A stretch of DNA of 64,000 bases, taken from contig CAZLBP010000017.1 in assembly GCA_964557855.1 (NCBI GenBank), positions 1-64,000 on the forward strand, read 5' to 3'. Of the stretch, positions 44,472 through 54,374 are shown piece after piece. The notes under the pieces were generated by a model. It worked only from the letters and a program-made list of their open reading frames with translations. It was not told the origin of the DNA and did not search any database. The DNA comes from JAJRZL01 sp964557855 (GTDB lineage Bacteria > Zixibacteria > MSB-5A5 > GN15 > FEB-12). Numbering within the stretch: position 1 is the first letter of the stretch; each line of letters starts with the position of its first letter. A program made the position numbers and the translations under genes.

Positions 44472-45224
44472 CTAAACTTTGAAGGATTCCACCAGCGATT
44501 TCACCAGCAAGTACCAGCCGTCCACCAGGACGAATAACAGTATCTTGAACGGTAACGACACGATAATCGGCGGCAGCATCATCATACCCATCGACATGAG
44601 AACCGAAGCCACCACCATATCGATCACCAGAAACGGTACGAAGAGAACGAAGGCAATCTGAAAGGCAGTACGCAATTCTGATATGACGAAGCTCGGCACC
44701 AGCACATGCAAGGGGATATCAGCGGTGCTATCCGGTTGATCCAAGTCGGCGATATTGACGAACAGGGCCAGGTCTTTCTCGCGAGTTTGCGAAAACATAA
44801 AGTCGCGCACGGGACCAACCGCTTTGTCAAACGCCTCTTCGGAACTAATCTCTTTGTCGATATATGGCTTGATACCCTCGTTGTACGCCTTGTCGATAAC
44901 CGGCGACATCACGAAAAAGGTCAAAATCAGCGCCAGCCCCACCAGCAACTGGTTAGGGGGCATCTGATGGATACCCATCGCATTGCGCAGAAACGACATG
45001 ACGACCACGAACCGCACGAACGAAGTCACCATGATGAGGATCGACGGCGCCAGCGCCAGAACCGTCAGGAGAATGATGATCTGTAGCGTGGTCGAGAGAT
45101 CGGACGCGTCGTCCGATTCCCCGACTTCAACCGAGACTTTCGGTAACGATTGAGCGTAGGCACAATCGGCCAGAACCAGGACACAAGTCAGGCTGGCCAG
45201 CAAAAAAAAGATCTTCTTACTCAT
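44472..45224 (-). CDS. fliP: Flagellar export apparatus protein FliP
   Basis: 250 residues with an N-terminal signal peptide (about 1-24, ending DCAYAQ). Conserved ILIMVTSFVRFVVVMSFLRN and MPPNQLLVGLALILTFFVMS near residues 60-105, and FVLFVPFLVIDMVVASVLMS near 190-210. It lies 11 bp before fliQ and is coupled in the same operon. Confidence 0.96.
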   Translation of the reverse strand: MSKKIFFLLASLTCVLVLADCAYAQSLPKVSVEVGESDDASDLSTTLQIIILLTVLALAPSILIMVTSFVRFVVVMSFLRNAMGIHQMPPNQLLVGLALILTFFVMSPVIDKAYNEGIKPYIDKEISSEEAFDKAVGPVRDFMFSQTREKDLALFVNIADLDQPDSTADIPLHVLVPSFVISELRTAFQIAFVLFVPFLVIDMVVASVLMSMGMMMLPPIIVSLPFKILLFVLVDGWYLLVKSLVESFKV

Positions 45225-45312
45225 GTTGTCCTATAACGGCGACTCTTGACCCACCGATTCCATCCGGTGGGCCCGATTGATCCGAGAATCAACCAACCGG
45301 TTAGCCGATCGG

Positions 45313-45873
45313 TCAGGTTCCGGTGGCCGCTTCGCGCCGCCTCAATTTCAAGGCGCCCACTCGGTGCGACACTTTCCTGAGCACGCCGGCAAAGTCGGAC
45401 TGGGCACGAGGCTCTACGACAGCGGGTATAACCGTCGCCGTTTGCTCCGGATCAAGCTCAGCCAGAACCGACATGCTGTTTTCCGTTACTCCGACCAGCA
45501 CCGACTTGTCTGCCACCCGTACCAGGGATATGGTCTTTTTGGGCGCTACATAGGCCGTTTCCAGAACCTCCAGAGCCCGATGGCTCGAACCCTGGCCCGA
45601 ACGCGACCCGCTGAGTCGTTTCAACAGAAATATGCCCCCATAGATACAGCCGATTACGACCGCCAATGCGCTGACTATTCTCAAGAGGGAATAGAACGTT
45701 GAGCCCACCGGCGCGGTTGAAGATACCGGACTATTTTGTCCGGAAATGGTTTCACCGCTATCGATCATGCGCTTGCCGCCGGTCCGATCCGTTTGCAGAG
45801 CAAACAGCCCGATTATCGCCAGGCTCAGGATGATGATGACGGTTATCGCCGACCGTCGGTTCTGATTATTCAC
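45313..45873 (-). CDS. fliO: Flagellar export apparatus assembly protein FliO
   Basis: 186 residues: N-terminal TM, a Ser/Gly linker, a second TM (ALAVVIGCIYGGIFLLKRL) and the FliO domain with LEVLETAYVAPKKTISLVRV and KSVLVGVTENSMSVLAEL. FliO stabilises FliP during export-gate assembly. Overlaps the end of fliN by 8 bp. Confidence 0.9.
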   Translation of the reverse strand: MNNQNRRSAITVIIILSLAIIGLFALQTDRTGGKRMIDSGETISGQNSPVSSTAPVGSTFYSLLRIVSALAVVIGCIYGGIFLLKRLSGSRSGQGSSHRALEVLETAYVAPKKTISLVRVADKSVLVGVTENSMSVLAELDPEQTATVIPAVVEPRAQSDFAGVLRKVSHRVGALKLRRREAATGT

Positions 45874-46492
45874 TTTCGTTCAACAGCTTCAGGCGTTCTT
45901 CCGGCGTCATGAGCTGGGTTATGCGCACGCCGAAGTTTTCATCGATCACCACCACCTCACCCCGAGCCACCAGTTTCTGATTCACCATCACGTCCACCGG
46001 CTCCCCGGCCAACTTGTTCAATTCCACGACCGAACCGGGACCCAGGCCCAGAATGTCCGATATGGACATCTTTGTCCGTCCCAGTTCTATCGAAACCGGC
46101 AAATTCACGTCCATCAAGAGCTCGATATTCCTTGGCTCGCTGACGCCGGCCGGCTGAGACAGGTGCTGGAACTCGGCTTTGGAAACCGAGGTCGACCCGA
46201 AATCGATATCGTCTGCCGACGCGGCCCTGTCTTCCGCCGGTAGCTCATCGAGCATGGCGATCATATCAGCTTCCAGGTTCGCATCGTCCGCTTCTTGCCT
46301 GTTCCCCGATGGTCCTGCGCTTTGTTGCGCCGTGCCTGCCGAACCGGGCTGCGGGTTATCGCTCGACTCTTTGACGGCAGTGGCCGACGGTTCGCGTCCG
46401 GTTTCACTGCCGGCCACGGTTCTGTCCGGTCCTGAGGATGCTTCGGTCGGAGCCGATTCTCCGCGTGACTCGGCTTTTTCTTCTTCTGTCAT
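45866..46492 (-). CDS. fliN: Flagellar motor switch protein FliN
   Basis: 208 residues. About 125 residues of acidic, Ser/Glu-rich N-terminus precede a canonical C-terminal surface-presentation (SPOA) domain, with LMDVNLPVSIELGRTKMSIS and GEVVVIDENFGVRITQL. It forms the C-ring with FliM. Starts 2 bp after the fliM stop. Confidence 0.94.
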   Translation of the reverse strand: MTEEEKAESRGESAPTEASSGPDRTVAGSETGREPSATAVKESSDNPQPGSAGTAQQSAGPSGNRQEADDANLEADMIAMLDELPAEDRAASADDIDFGSTSVSKAEFQHLSQPAGVSEPRNIELLMDVNLPVSIELGRTKMSISDILGLGPGSVVELNKLAGEPVDVMVNQKLVARGEVVVIDENFGVRITQLMTPEERLKLLNESE

Positions 46493-46493
46493 A

Positions 46494-47492
46494 TCACGAA
46501 CTCTCTTCCAACGGATTGTCCAACACTTCTACGACCTGAAAGGCCCGCTTCTTGCCCGAAATGCCGGGCCGCGCCAGGTACTTCTTTCGTCTGTTGACAT
46601 ATACTTCAATTGCCTGATTTATCTTCTTTTCCGCCGGTATGATGTCCCCGGTATTCAGTTCCAGAAAATCCCGGACCTTAATCGTAGTATCGAGCAAAGC
46701 CGCCTGCAAGTCCACCTCCACGTGCTGTAAATTGGTCAGATTGGCATCTCGATCATACTCATGATTCTTCTTTTTAGTGGCATCAATCCAGTTCTGGGCG
46801 GAGAGCTTCGTGATAATCGGTTCGAGAGCAACATACGGGTAGCAGATGCTGAGCAGACCGGTCGACTGAAACAGTTTCACCTGTAAGGAAACGACCACGA
46901 CCGTTTCACCGGGTGGCACAATCTGGATGAACTGCGGGTTTGTTTCGAAACTCCTTTGCTCCACATTCAGTTGAACGATGTTCTCCCACGAGAGCTCGAG
47001 ATCGCGGTAGAGTTTGTGTACCAGTCGCCCCATGACGGTGCGCTCGATGGGAGTCAGCTCCCGCTCGATCTCCAGGATCTTGCCGTTGCCTCCAAACATG
47101 CGATCAATAAAGGACAACGTCAGGGTGGGATTGAAATCGACCAGGTTGACCCCTTCCAGCGGCGCCGCCGCAAAGGTGTAGGTGCAGGAGGGTGTTACGA
47201 GCGACATGACGAATTCGGAGTACGTGATCTGGTCCACTGAGACCAGATCGATGTCGACTATCGTCCGCATCATGGTCGACAACGTAGATGCGTAGTGACC
47301 CGCAAAGTTGTCGTGCATGTTCTCCAGCGTCCGGATCTGGTCCTTCGAAACCCGATTCGGGTGCTTGAAGTCGTAGGGAACAATGGACCGCAAATCATCT
47401 TCCTGCTGCGGCTGCTCCTGACCGGATGATTCTTCCGCCGACACGGTCGTCAACAGGGCATCGATCTCTTCCTGGCTCAGAATTTTCGGCAC
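46494..47492 (-). CDS. fliM: Flagellar motor switch protein FliM
   Basis: 332 residues. N-terminal CheY-binding peptide LSQEEIDALL at 5-14, then the middle CheC-like domain (HDNFAGHYASTLSTMMR, LTLSFIDRMFGG) and the C-terminal SPOA domain (DTTIKVRDFLELNTGDII). It binds phospho-CheY to switch rotation. Follows fliL with 13 bp between the genes. Confidence 0.96.
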   Translation of the reverse strand: MPKILSQEEIDALLTTVSAEESSGQEQPQQEDDLRSIVPYDFKHPNRVSKDQIRTLENMHDNFAGHYASTLSTMMRTIVDIDLVSVDQITYSEFVMSLVTPSCTYTFAAAPLEGVNLVDFNPTLTLSFIDRMFGGNGKILEIERELTPIERTVMGRLVHKLYRDLELSWENIVQLNVEQRSFETNPQFIQIVPPGETVVVVSLQVKLFQSTGLLSICYPYVALEPIITKLSAQNWIDATKKKNHEYDRDANLTNLQHVEVDLQAALLDTTIKVRDFLELNTGDIIPAEKKINQAIEVYVNRRKKYLARPGISGKKRAFQVVEVLDNPLEESS

Positions 47493-47504
47493 GTCACAAA
47501 ATCC

Positions 47505-48101
47505 TTACTGGAGCACGAAATCCGTGTAATACACCCCGGCCAATTCGTCGGTGTGCAGTAATTCCGCCACTCTCTTCTTTATTTGATAGCGCACGATTTC
47601 TTTCTGCTTGATGTCGGTCAATTGCGCCACGGTTTTGGACGACAGAATGGTTATCAAAGCGTCCCTGATGATCGGCTCTCGTTTCTCGAACAGAGCCGCC
47701 GCCGGCGCCGATTCGAGCTCAAAACTCAGTGACGCAGAGAGGTAACGCGACCCGCCGGTCCCGGCCGGATTGATGACGATATCCTCTATGTCACAGATAT
47801 GCACTTGCCCGGCGCCGTGGCCGCCTTTGTGCTTGCTTTTTGCGGACCCGTGCGAATCCGAACCGCCGTCATGTCCCGATGTCGCGGTCGTAGCGGCATG
47901 GTCCGGATCACCGGCTTTCGACATCATGGGCTTGATGACGAACAAAGCTACGGCTACTCCGATGACAACAGCGCCAAATCCGATGCCGCCGAGCACCAGG
48001 AGCTTCTTCGATCCGCCCTTCTTCCCGGTTGTCGAAGCGGCTGCCTCATTGGCCCCGGCGCCTTCCGAGCTCTTATTCCGTTCTTCTTTATCGCTTGCCA
48101 T
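47505..48101 (-). CDS. fliL: Flagellar basal-body-associated protein FliL
   Basis: 198 residues. Charged N-terminus, TM (VLGGIGFGAVVIGVAVALFV), a His/Gly/Ser-rich linker, then the FliL domain with YLSASLSFELES and IRDALITILSSKTVAQL. FliL stabilises the stator around the motor. Between flgE and fliM. Confidence 0.93.
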   Translation of the reverse strand: MASDKEERNKSSEGAGANEAAASTTGKKGGSKKLLVLGGIGFGAVVIGVAVALFVIKPMMSKAGDPDHAATTATSGHDGGSDSHGSAKSKHKGGHGAGQVHICDIEDIVINPAGTGGSRYLSASLSFELESAPAAALFEKREPIIRDALITILSSKTVAQLTDIKQKEIVRYQIKKRVAELLHTDELAGVYYTDFVLQ

Positions 48102-48203
48102 AGATTCTCTCCTGTCAATTCCCCCACCGGTATCCGGACGTTACGCCCGGATACCGATGCATCAGATAACCCATGTACCGATTGCTACACATTCCACAGG
48201 CTA

Positions 48204-50150
48204 TTACCGTTTAATATTAACCAATTCATCTAACATGCTGTCCGACGTAGTAATGATTCGGGCGTTGGCCTGGAAGCCGCGCTGGGCGGTAATCATCCCG
48301 GTGAACTCCTCAGCGATGTCGACCGAGGATGACTCCAGTGCACCGGAGAATATCTCGGCTGAAACTGTCTCACCGGCCACGCCTTCGACGGCATTGCCGG
48401 AGTTGGACGATTCCTGGTACATCGATTTACCCGCCTTGCGCAAACCGGCCTGATTGAAGAAATCGGCCAACGTTATCTGCGCTAGCAATCGAGTTACACC
48501 GTTGCTGAAAATGCCGGAGATATTGCCCGCCTTATCGATGGCGATCTTCTCCAGCATGCCGACCCCGTAACCGTCCTGACGAATAATATTGGCCGTATGT
48601 TGTCCGGAGAAGCCGGTCAGACCGTCGAATCCCAGCGCCGTCCCGGCGTCGATGGCAATGTACATCGTATCCGCGCCGTTGTTGGGGTTGATATTGATCG
48701 AATCAGCCCCACTGTTATATTCAAAGGCACTCAGGGAACCGTCGCCGTTAAACTGCACATAGCCGCCGCCGCCGGCGGTGATGATTTCGCTATTTAGAGT
48801 CGTCGCGGACCACTCCCACCGGTTGGGAACAATCGACTTAAAGAACTCGATTGACAGGTTGTGCTTGCCGCCGCGTGAGTCAAAAACGCTGATCGACGCC
48901 GTGTGAATGGTGGCGTCGGTTTCGATTATGAGCGGGTCAGCGCCGGTAGCGGAAATGCCGGTTGAACCTGCCGAGATTTCGACGCCGCCACCGCCCAGGC
49001 CGCTAAGACCGGTGACAATACCGGTTTCCTCGTTCACAACCAGTCCCAGACTGGTCGAGACCGGACCGGCTGCCGCGCCGGTGCCTTTGGTCGGGGTAAA
49101 CGTATCGGTCGCCTGCAGCGTCGATGCCAAACCACCGCCGGACTGCATCTGGGCGCCAGGCGCCACTCCGAAGATTACATTGAGAATATCGCCGGCGGAA
49201 GCTGTCGAAGAAACGAAGTTGTACGAGGCAGAACTGCCGGCCCGATCTCGGGTAATGACGATCTCGCCGGACCCGTTCAGCTCGGCGCTGATACCAACCA
49301 TCTGATTGATAGTTGAGATCAACTCATCGAGAGTCGTATCCGCGGAAAACCCGGTCATGGGTTCGGTAATGGTGCCGTCGACAGTCAGGTTGAAATCCGA
49401 GAAGTCGACCACGGGCGGCGCCAGACTACCCAGAGTCTGACCGCCGGATAAACCGGACAAAGCACTCGTGAAACTGTCGGCCGTGGCCTGGGCACCCGTG
49501 ATGGTAATACTGTGGGTGCCCCCGACCCCGTCAACCGTCTCCGTTTCCGAAACGAGAAAGACCCCTGATCCACCGGAGCTGATCAAATGTGCCTGCGAGT
49601 CGGACGCCGTCGCGTTCAAGTTACTCGCCATCCAGATCGTCTCCGTAGCCCGCGCCGGATCCTGTTGTCCGGTCGGCAGCGTGATCTGGCCGGTTGTTGC
49701 CAGAGCCGGGATTTCGCCCGACGTGTCGGCCATTCTGCCGAGTACGTACAGACCGGTCGCCGGATCTACCAAAGTCGCATTGGCATCGAAACCGAACGCC
49801 CCGGCCCGAGTATAGAACCGGTTGTCGTTGGCATCGCCCAGGACGAAGAATCCGGTGCCCTGTATGGCCAGGTCACTTATCTGGCCGGTAGTCTCCAGAC
49901 CGCCCTGCTTGAAGAGCGTGTCCAATGACCCCACTTCCATCCCCAGTCCAAGCTGGACCGGATTGGTACCGCCGCTGACCGACGACGGCCGTCCGGCTCC
50001 TCGAAATGTCTGCACCAGGGCCTCGCGAAAATTGACGCGGCTTGACTGAAAGCCGATCGTGTTGATGTTCGCGATGTTGTTGCCAATGACATTCATTTTG
50101 ACCTGGTGGTTTTTCAAGCCGGAAACACCGGCAAACAATGACGCCATCAT
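48204..50150 (-). CDS. flgE: Flagellar hook protein FlgE
   Basis: 648 residues from the first of two adjacent ATG codons at 50150, which lies 9 bp after GGAGGT. N-terminal rod/hook motif MMASLFAGVSGLKNHQVKMN and GNNIANINTIGFQSSRVNF, several beta domains with Thr/Gly/Ser-rich inserts, and the C-terminal EEFTGMITAQRGFQANARI. It polymerises into the hook. Longer than E. coli FlgE (402), because of larger D2-type inserts. Preceded by a short flagellar operon gene. Confidence 0.94.
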   Translation of the reverse strand: MMASLFAGVSGLKNHQVKMNVIGNNIANINTIGFQSSRVNFREALVQTFRGAGRPSSVSGGTNPVQLGLGMEVGSLDTLFKQGGLETTGQISDLAIQGTGFFVLGDANDNRFYTRAGAFGFDANATLVDPATGLYVLGRMADTSGEIPALATTGQITLPTGQQDPARATETIWMASNLNATASDSQAHLISSGGSGVFLVSETETVDGVGGTHSITITGAQATADSFTSALSGLSGGQTLGSLAPPVVDFSDFNLTVDGTITEPMTGFSADTTLDELISTINQMVGISAELNGSGEIVITRDRAGSSASYNFVSSTASAGDILNVIFGVAPGAQMQSGGGLASTLQATDTFTPTKGTGAAAGPVSTSLGLVVNEETGIVTGLSGLGGGGVEISAGSTGISATGADPLIIETDATIHTASISVFDSRGGKHNLSIEFFKSIVPNRWEWSATTLNSEIITAGGGGYVQFNGDGSLSAFEYNSGADSININPNNGADTMYIAIDAGTALGFDGLTGFSGQHTANIIRQDGYGVGMLEKIAIDKAGNISGIFSNGVTRLLAQITLADFFNQAGLRKAGKSMYQESSNSGNAVEGVAGETVSAEIFSGALESSSVDIAEEFTGMITAQRGFQANARIITTSDSMLDELVNIKR

Positions 50151-50256
50151 GATGACACTACCTCCATGAATGAGCAAGCGAGCCTCTCCATCACAATGAA
50201 GTCCGGCTCTCGTTGCAGTATTGCGTTTATCGATATGCCTATCAGTATTTGTTTCA

Positions 50257-50658
50257 TTACAGTATCACGGCGGAATCGATCGACGTAACGATGCCGTCGC
50301 GCAGGTTGTTGCGATCAAACGCCGTTATCACCGTCCGGTTGTTGACCGCCACGACGAGGGCCGATTCGTCCGTGAGGATCATCGTCTCGCGTGACCCTTT
50401 CTCTGCCGCCCGATCCACCGCATCCGCGATTTTGCCCAGCGTCTCGTCCGAGAAACGTATGCCTCTCGAGAACAAACGCTGCTCCGCGTGTTTGGAGAAC
50501 GTCAACCGACGGTCATGGGCCAGTTCCTTCGAGAACATGTCCTTGAAGGAGACTTGCTCCGATGACTCCGTCCGCCCGGACTCGCGCCGTTGGGCGATTT
50601 CCAGCAGATCAGCCGGACGCTGCAGCCGGGAAACCGAAATTGATTCACTACCGTTCAT
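50257..50658 (-). CDS. Flagellar operon protein (TIGR02530-type)
   Basis: 133 residues. Conserved FSKHAEQRLFSRGIRFSDE and VVAVNNRTVITAFDRNNL patterns match the short flagellar-operon protein family that usually lies between flgD and flgE. Function unknown. Start has AAGGATGTAAAC upstream. Confidence 0.88.
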   Translation of the reverse strand: MNGSESISVSRLQRPADLLEIAQRRESGRTESSEQVSFKDMFSKELAHDRRLTFSKHAEQRLFSRGIRFSDETLGKIADAVDRAAEKGSRETMILTDESALVVAVNNRTVITAFDRNNLRDGIVTSIDSAVIL

Positions 50659-50685
50659 GTCGCTGTTTACATCCTTGTTGGTTCG

Positions 50686-51384
50686 TTACGGTTCGTCTTC
50701 GGGATCGATGATGGCCCGCACGTCACCGAACGGAATCTCCATACCGTTGACCTGGAAGTACGCGGAACCGTCGCGATAGGTGACCGCTTCCACCAGGCCG
50801 GAGAAGGACTGGTCCACCGTAAAGGTATTGCCGTCCCGATCCGTGCCGACCACGTCAATCGTGTACCGGCCGGCTTCAACCAGGTTTGACTGAAGGTCAC
50901 GCCCGTCCCATTCGAAGGTGTGAGTTCCGGCCGTGACGTCACCTTCCTGAAGCGTAGCCACTACATGGCCGCTACTGTTCTTTATGGTTATCTCCAGCGT
51001 CTGCGCGAAGCGATCAGTATTGACACTGATGGTCGGCGGCGTATTACCGTCGAAATACAGGCCGGAAAAGTTGGCTTGCACCTCTTTGCCTATGAGCCCG
51101 GCGGCCATGATGTTGTTGATCGACTGCATCTGCAGGTAGTCCCATTCGTTGGCCTCCGAGATTCCCTGGGCGATATTGGCCATCTGCTCCAGAGAAGAGA
51201 ACTGCGCGAGTTGAGCAACGAAGTCTTCGTCCTGCATGGGATTCAGCGGATCCTGATTCTCCAGTTTGGCGATCAACAAGTGGAGAAAATCGTCCTTCCC
51301 CAGTGATTTCAGCCCGCTGGTAAACGGTGTATCGCTGCCCCCCGGCGTCGTGAGACCTTCTATCGAGGCTGGTGTAACTGACAT
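50686..51384 (-). CDS. flgD: Flagellar hook capping protein FlgD
   Basis: 232 residues. N-terminal FlgD core DDFLHLLIAKLENQDPLNPM and FVAQLAQFSSLEQM, followed by a Tudor-like and FlgD Ig-like beta domain (GTHTFEWDGRD, RYTIDVVGTDRDG). The cap is needed to assemble the hook. It lies 8 bp after the end of fliK. Confidence 0.95.
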   Translation of the reverse strand: MSVTPASIEGLTTPGGSDTPFTSGLKSLGKDDFLHLLIAKLENQDPLNPMQDEDFVAQLAQFSSLEQMANIAQGISEANEWDYLQMQSINNIMAAGLIGKEVQANFSGLYFDGNTPPTISVNTDRFAQTLEITIKNSSGHVVATLQEGDVTAGTHTFEWDGRDLQSNLVEAGRYTIDVVGTDRDGNTFTVDQSFSGLVEAVTYRDGSAYFQVNGMEIPFGDVRAIIDPEDEP

Positions 51385-51392
51385 ACTATCTC

Positions 51393-53120
51393 CTAAGCTA
51401 AGATATTAACCCCTTGCGATCCGACGTACGATGTTGCCGGTACCGGACCGGCGCCCGAGTAGAGGTCAGTCTGAGGCATTACCTCGGTGAGCGAAAACCG
51501 TCCTGCCATATTCTGAAATCGGAAACTCGGGAATCTTCGACCGGGAGACTGTTGCCCGGCCTGACGTGAATCGACGTTTACATCAATATAATCTACTTCA
51601 ATATCAGCTTTATGCAGGGCGTCGATCAGCTTGTCCAATGATTGTTCCACCGCGGACTGCGCCTGGATGCTCTTGACCGTAACCACCGCCCGCAAATGAT
51701 CATTGTGCATCATCAGGTTGAGCCGGGCCGTTCCCAGGTGTTCCGGTTCAATGTGCAGCCTGACCGACTGACCGCCGGGACGCAGTGACGTACGCATATC
51801 ATCCGGCAACGTAAACCGGATCGGCTGCGGCACGACTTTCGGTCGGTCGAGCATCGATTCCAGGTTGACATGATTAGTATCCCGTACCACGCCCAGGGCG
51901 TTTTCCGCAGAAGTCCGGTCGTTGAGTACAGTATCGGCGTTGCCCTTACCATTGTCCTGAGAAGAATTGAGCCAGTGGATGGCGGTCCTATCCTGTCCAG
52001 GCAGATTGCCCCGAAGCATATCGACCGCCATTCGTGGCAACGGCTCTTGGCAGGGCATGATTTGCTCGCGGCCAATCGCTTGAGGAGATCTTGTCGCCTC
52101 CGGCAGCAAACTCCTGAAGGCCTCGCCATCGTCAGCTTCTGCCGGGATTTCGTGGTTCGCATATCGCGGTAGATCTGACTGTAGCTTGCATTTCAGCACC
52201 ATTTCCTGTCCGACATTTTGCGCCACAATCTCAATTCCCATGTGCTTTGCCGGGTGCGAATCGGCAGCCGTTGGCTGTCGGATCGGAGGTGATGTCTCGA
52301 CTCGGATTTCAGTGATGTTCAACTTGGCGATGTAGTCGTCAATCAAGTTTTGCTTGATGGCGGCAAGCGGATCTTTTTCCTGAAGACGGTTCCCCAACGA
52401 ATCCTGTCGATCCGATCCTATCCGGACCTGCAGGTCGGAAACCGGCAGGGAAATCCGAATAGTCTTTTGTGGTTGATCGGAAGCGGCGACTTCCAGATGG
52501 AGCGCACCTTGTTCGACCGATGAACGCACCACATGGTAGGCGCCGGGCTTCAAAGTCCACAATTCGTCCGACGGCAGCATCCCCGGGCCCTCTGAAGTTG
52601 ACAAAGAACTGAACGAAAAGGGAGTGTTGTGATCGAAGACGGCAACATTGGCACCCGCGTATGATGACGGTGGCAACGATGCCCACGGCTCAATCTTCGT
52701 ACCGTGAGCTACGTCGGCTGGCTGACCATCAGCAACAATATTGCCGAAAAGTACGTGCGAGTTGTGATCGCCCGTTATCGTTTCAGCGTCAATCGGTTTA
52801 CCGACTATTTCAAACGGTGAAGGGTGTGGGGTTGTGGACCGAGCGGTCAGGTCGTTGGGAATCTCACTGTGTGCCGGGATCTGCGGCAGCGCTCTATTCC
52901 CCTGTCCTGATTCCCGGGGAATGGGGTTCGGCGGCAGAAAACGGTCCAGCAGGCCCGGGGTGGGTGGTAGGTCGACCCGAGCTTGATTCTCCAGAATATC
53001 GCCGAAAATAGCGTCAAACGAAACCGCACCGGCATCATCGCTCACACCGGCGGGTACCTGGCCCTGGGCGTGAATAACACCCAGCAGCAGATCGAGCAGT
53101 GCTGTTTCGTTGTTTATCAT
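51393..53120 (-). CDS. fliK: Flagellar hook-length control protein FliK
   Basis: 575 residues. A long low-conservation N-terminal part is followed by a C-terminal Flg_hook domain (about 455-545: VRLHIEPEHLGTARLNLMM, AVVTVKSIQAQSAVEQSLDK). FliK measures hook length and triggers the FlhB specificity switch. Position right after a MotE-like gene and before flgD supports the call. Confidence 0.88.
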   Translation of the reverse strand: MINNETALLDLLLGVIHAQGQVPAGVSDDAGAVSFDAIFGDILENQARVDLPPTPGLLDRFLPPNPIPRESGQGNRALPQIPAHSEIPNDLTARSTTPHPSPFEIVGKPIDAETITGDHNSHVLFGNIVADGQPADVAHGTKIEPWASLPPSSYAGANVAVFDHNTPFSFSSLSTSEGPGMLPSDELWTLKPGAYHVVRSSVEQGALHLEVAASDQPQKTIRISLPVSDLQVRIGSDRQDSLGNRLQEKDPLAAIKQNLIDDYIAKLNITEIRVETSPPIRQPTAADSHPAKHMGIEIVAQNVGQEMVLKCKLQSDLPRYANHEIPAEADDGEAFRSLLPEATRSPQAIGREQIMPCQEPLPRMAVDMLRGNLPGQDRTAIHWLNSSQDNGKGNADTVLNDRTSAENALGVVRDTNHVNLESMLDRPKVVPQPIRFTLPDDMRTSLRPGGQSVRLHIEPEHLGTARLNLMMHNDHLRAVVTVKSIQAQSAVEQSLDKLIDALHKADIEVDYIDVNVDSRQAGQQSPGRRFPSFRFQNMAGRFSLTEVMPQTDLYSGAGPVPATSYVGSQGVNILA

Positions 53121-53122
53121 CG

Positions 53123-53851
53123 TTACTTCTCGGCTATCGTAATCATCTGTTTGGACAGACTCGCCGCCCGCTTCGGCGGCAGCAACTGCAAAACTTCAGA
53201 TGCCTTTTTGGTTTTCATCCGAGGGATGATGGCCACGATCGTCTCATCATCAAGATTAGCCATCAACTGCGCGACCGAGCGAGGATCCATGCCATCATAG
53301 AGCTTGGCAAGATTGTTGATTCGAGCAGATTCCGCCTGTTCGATCTTAAGCATCTTCGTCGCAACTTCCTTTTCACGCTTTGCCAGCTCCTTCTCTCGTT
53401 TCTCCAGAACATCACGTTGTTTCCGAAGCTGCTCTGTTTCCTTTTTGAGCCAGTTGGCCGATTCGATGGAATCCTCAACGGACATCCCGAACTCCGCCCC
53501 CGTCAGCTCGCTCATGTCCGGCTCCCAGTCGAGAGCATTCAGATTGGCATTAATCATGTCAAGGACACTTTGGTCGGTTTCCCCGTCCGGCAGGCTGTCC
53601 AGAATCTCTTTGTCCGACGGTTCATTCATCGGAGATTGCTCGCCTTCCGGTCCGGATGCAATTGTCTCGGGGACGTTGGCCGTTTGTTGCCCCATAATCA
53701 TCATCACACCGGTCGTCGCCCCGATCACGATCACCATCAACACGAATGCTATAATGATGTACTTGATCATGCTGCCGCTCTTCGGCGCCGGCCGCGGGTT
53801 CTCGGCATTCTCTGCGTTCTGGTTATTGCCTTTGTCGTTCGGTTCCGACAC
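53123..53851 (-). CDS. MotE/MgtE-N-like flagellar chaperone-type protein
   Basis: 242 residues from GTG 53851, which lies 7 bp after GGAG; a TTG five codons upstream is not favoured. A TM helix (about 28-50, YIIIAFVLMVIVIGATTGVM) is followed by a linker and a long coiled coil (LRKQRDVLEKREKELAKREK), then a MgtE-N-like domain (LAKLYDGMDPRSVAQLMANL, EVLQLLPPKRAASLSKQM). This is the layout of MotE, a MotC stator chaperone, and FlbB-like proteins. It is the first gene of the flagellar operon. Confidence 0.85.
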   Translation of the reverse strand: MSEPNDKGNNQNAENAENPRPAPKSGSMIKYIIIAFVLMVIVIGATTGVMMIMGQQTANVPETIASGPEGEQSPMNEPSDKEILDSLPDGETDQSVLDMINANLNALDWEPDMSELTGAEFGMSVEDSIESANWLKKETEQLRKQRDVLEKREKELAKREKEVATKMLKIEQAESARINNLAKLYDGMDPRSVAQLMANLDDETIVAIIPRMKTKKASEVLQLLPPKRAASLSKQMITIAEK

Positions 53852-54374
53852 GTAATTACTCCACAAGTATCTATTATCCCACAGCCCGACATTGCAACCA
53901 CCGTGCCGACGGCCTGGCCTCCCTTATAATGCGTTGTTGGATACGATCTTAAGCGGCAAACGAGAGTTTCGGAAGAGAAGGGGATTTGGGGTGCTGAGAA
54001 ATCTTTTCCGCGCTACCATGGAAAATGTTAGTGCCGGGTGCCCCAGCGCTTGCGGTGGGTTTCCGTTCTGTCACCCCCCTTTTATTCCGTGAGCGGCAGA
54101 TGTCCACATCTGCCGGGCTCAAGCGTAGGACCGGTCGCGACCTGCCCGCAGTTCGTCAGCCCTTCCCTCGTTCTCAAACTGTAATTGGCACGAGAGACCC
54201 GAGTTCCTGCCTCCGCAGGAATGACACGCTGGTGAGTATCGTTTTCGATGAAGCTACGTTCGTGACGACAATTGTGGCTCTTTCCGACGCGTACAGTTCT
54301 GGAATACAATGCGCGACTGGGAACTGCGTTGTCCTGAGCGGAGCCGAAGGATGTAGCTGACCGGCCGGGACCTC
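53852..54374. other. Intergenic region upstream of the flagellar operon
   Basis: No gene is visible. It contains the palindrome CGGCAGATGTCCACATCTGCCG (54094-54115), a TTCCTGCCTCCGCAGGAATG element (about 54205) and a degenerate CTGAGCGGAGCCGAAGGATG. The flagellar promoter must lie nearest 53852-53960, but I cannot identify a convincing sigma-70, sigma-54 or sigma-28 site. Confidence 0.5.
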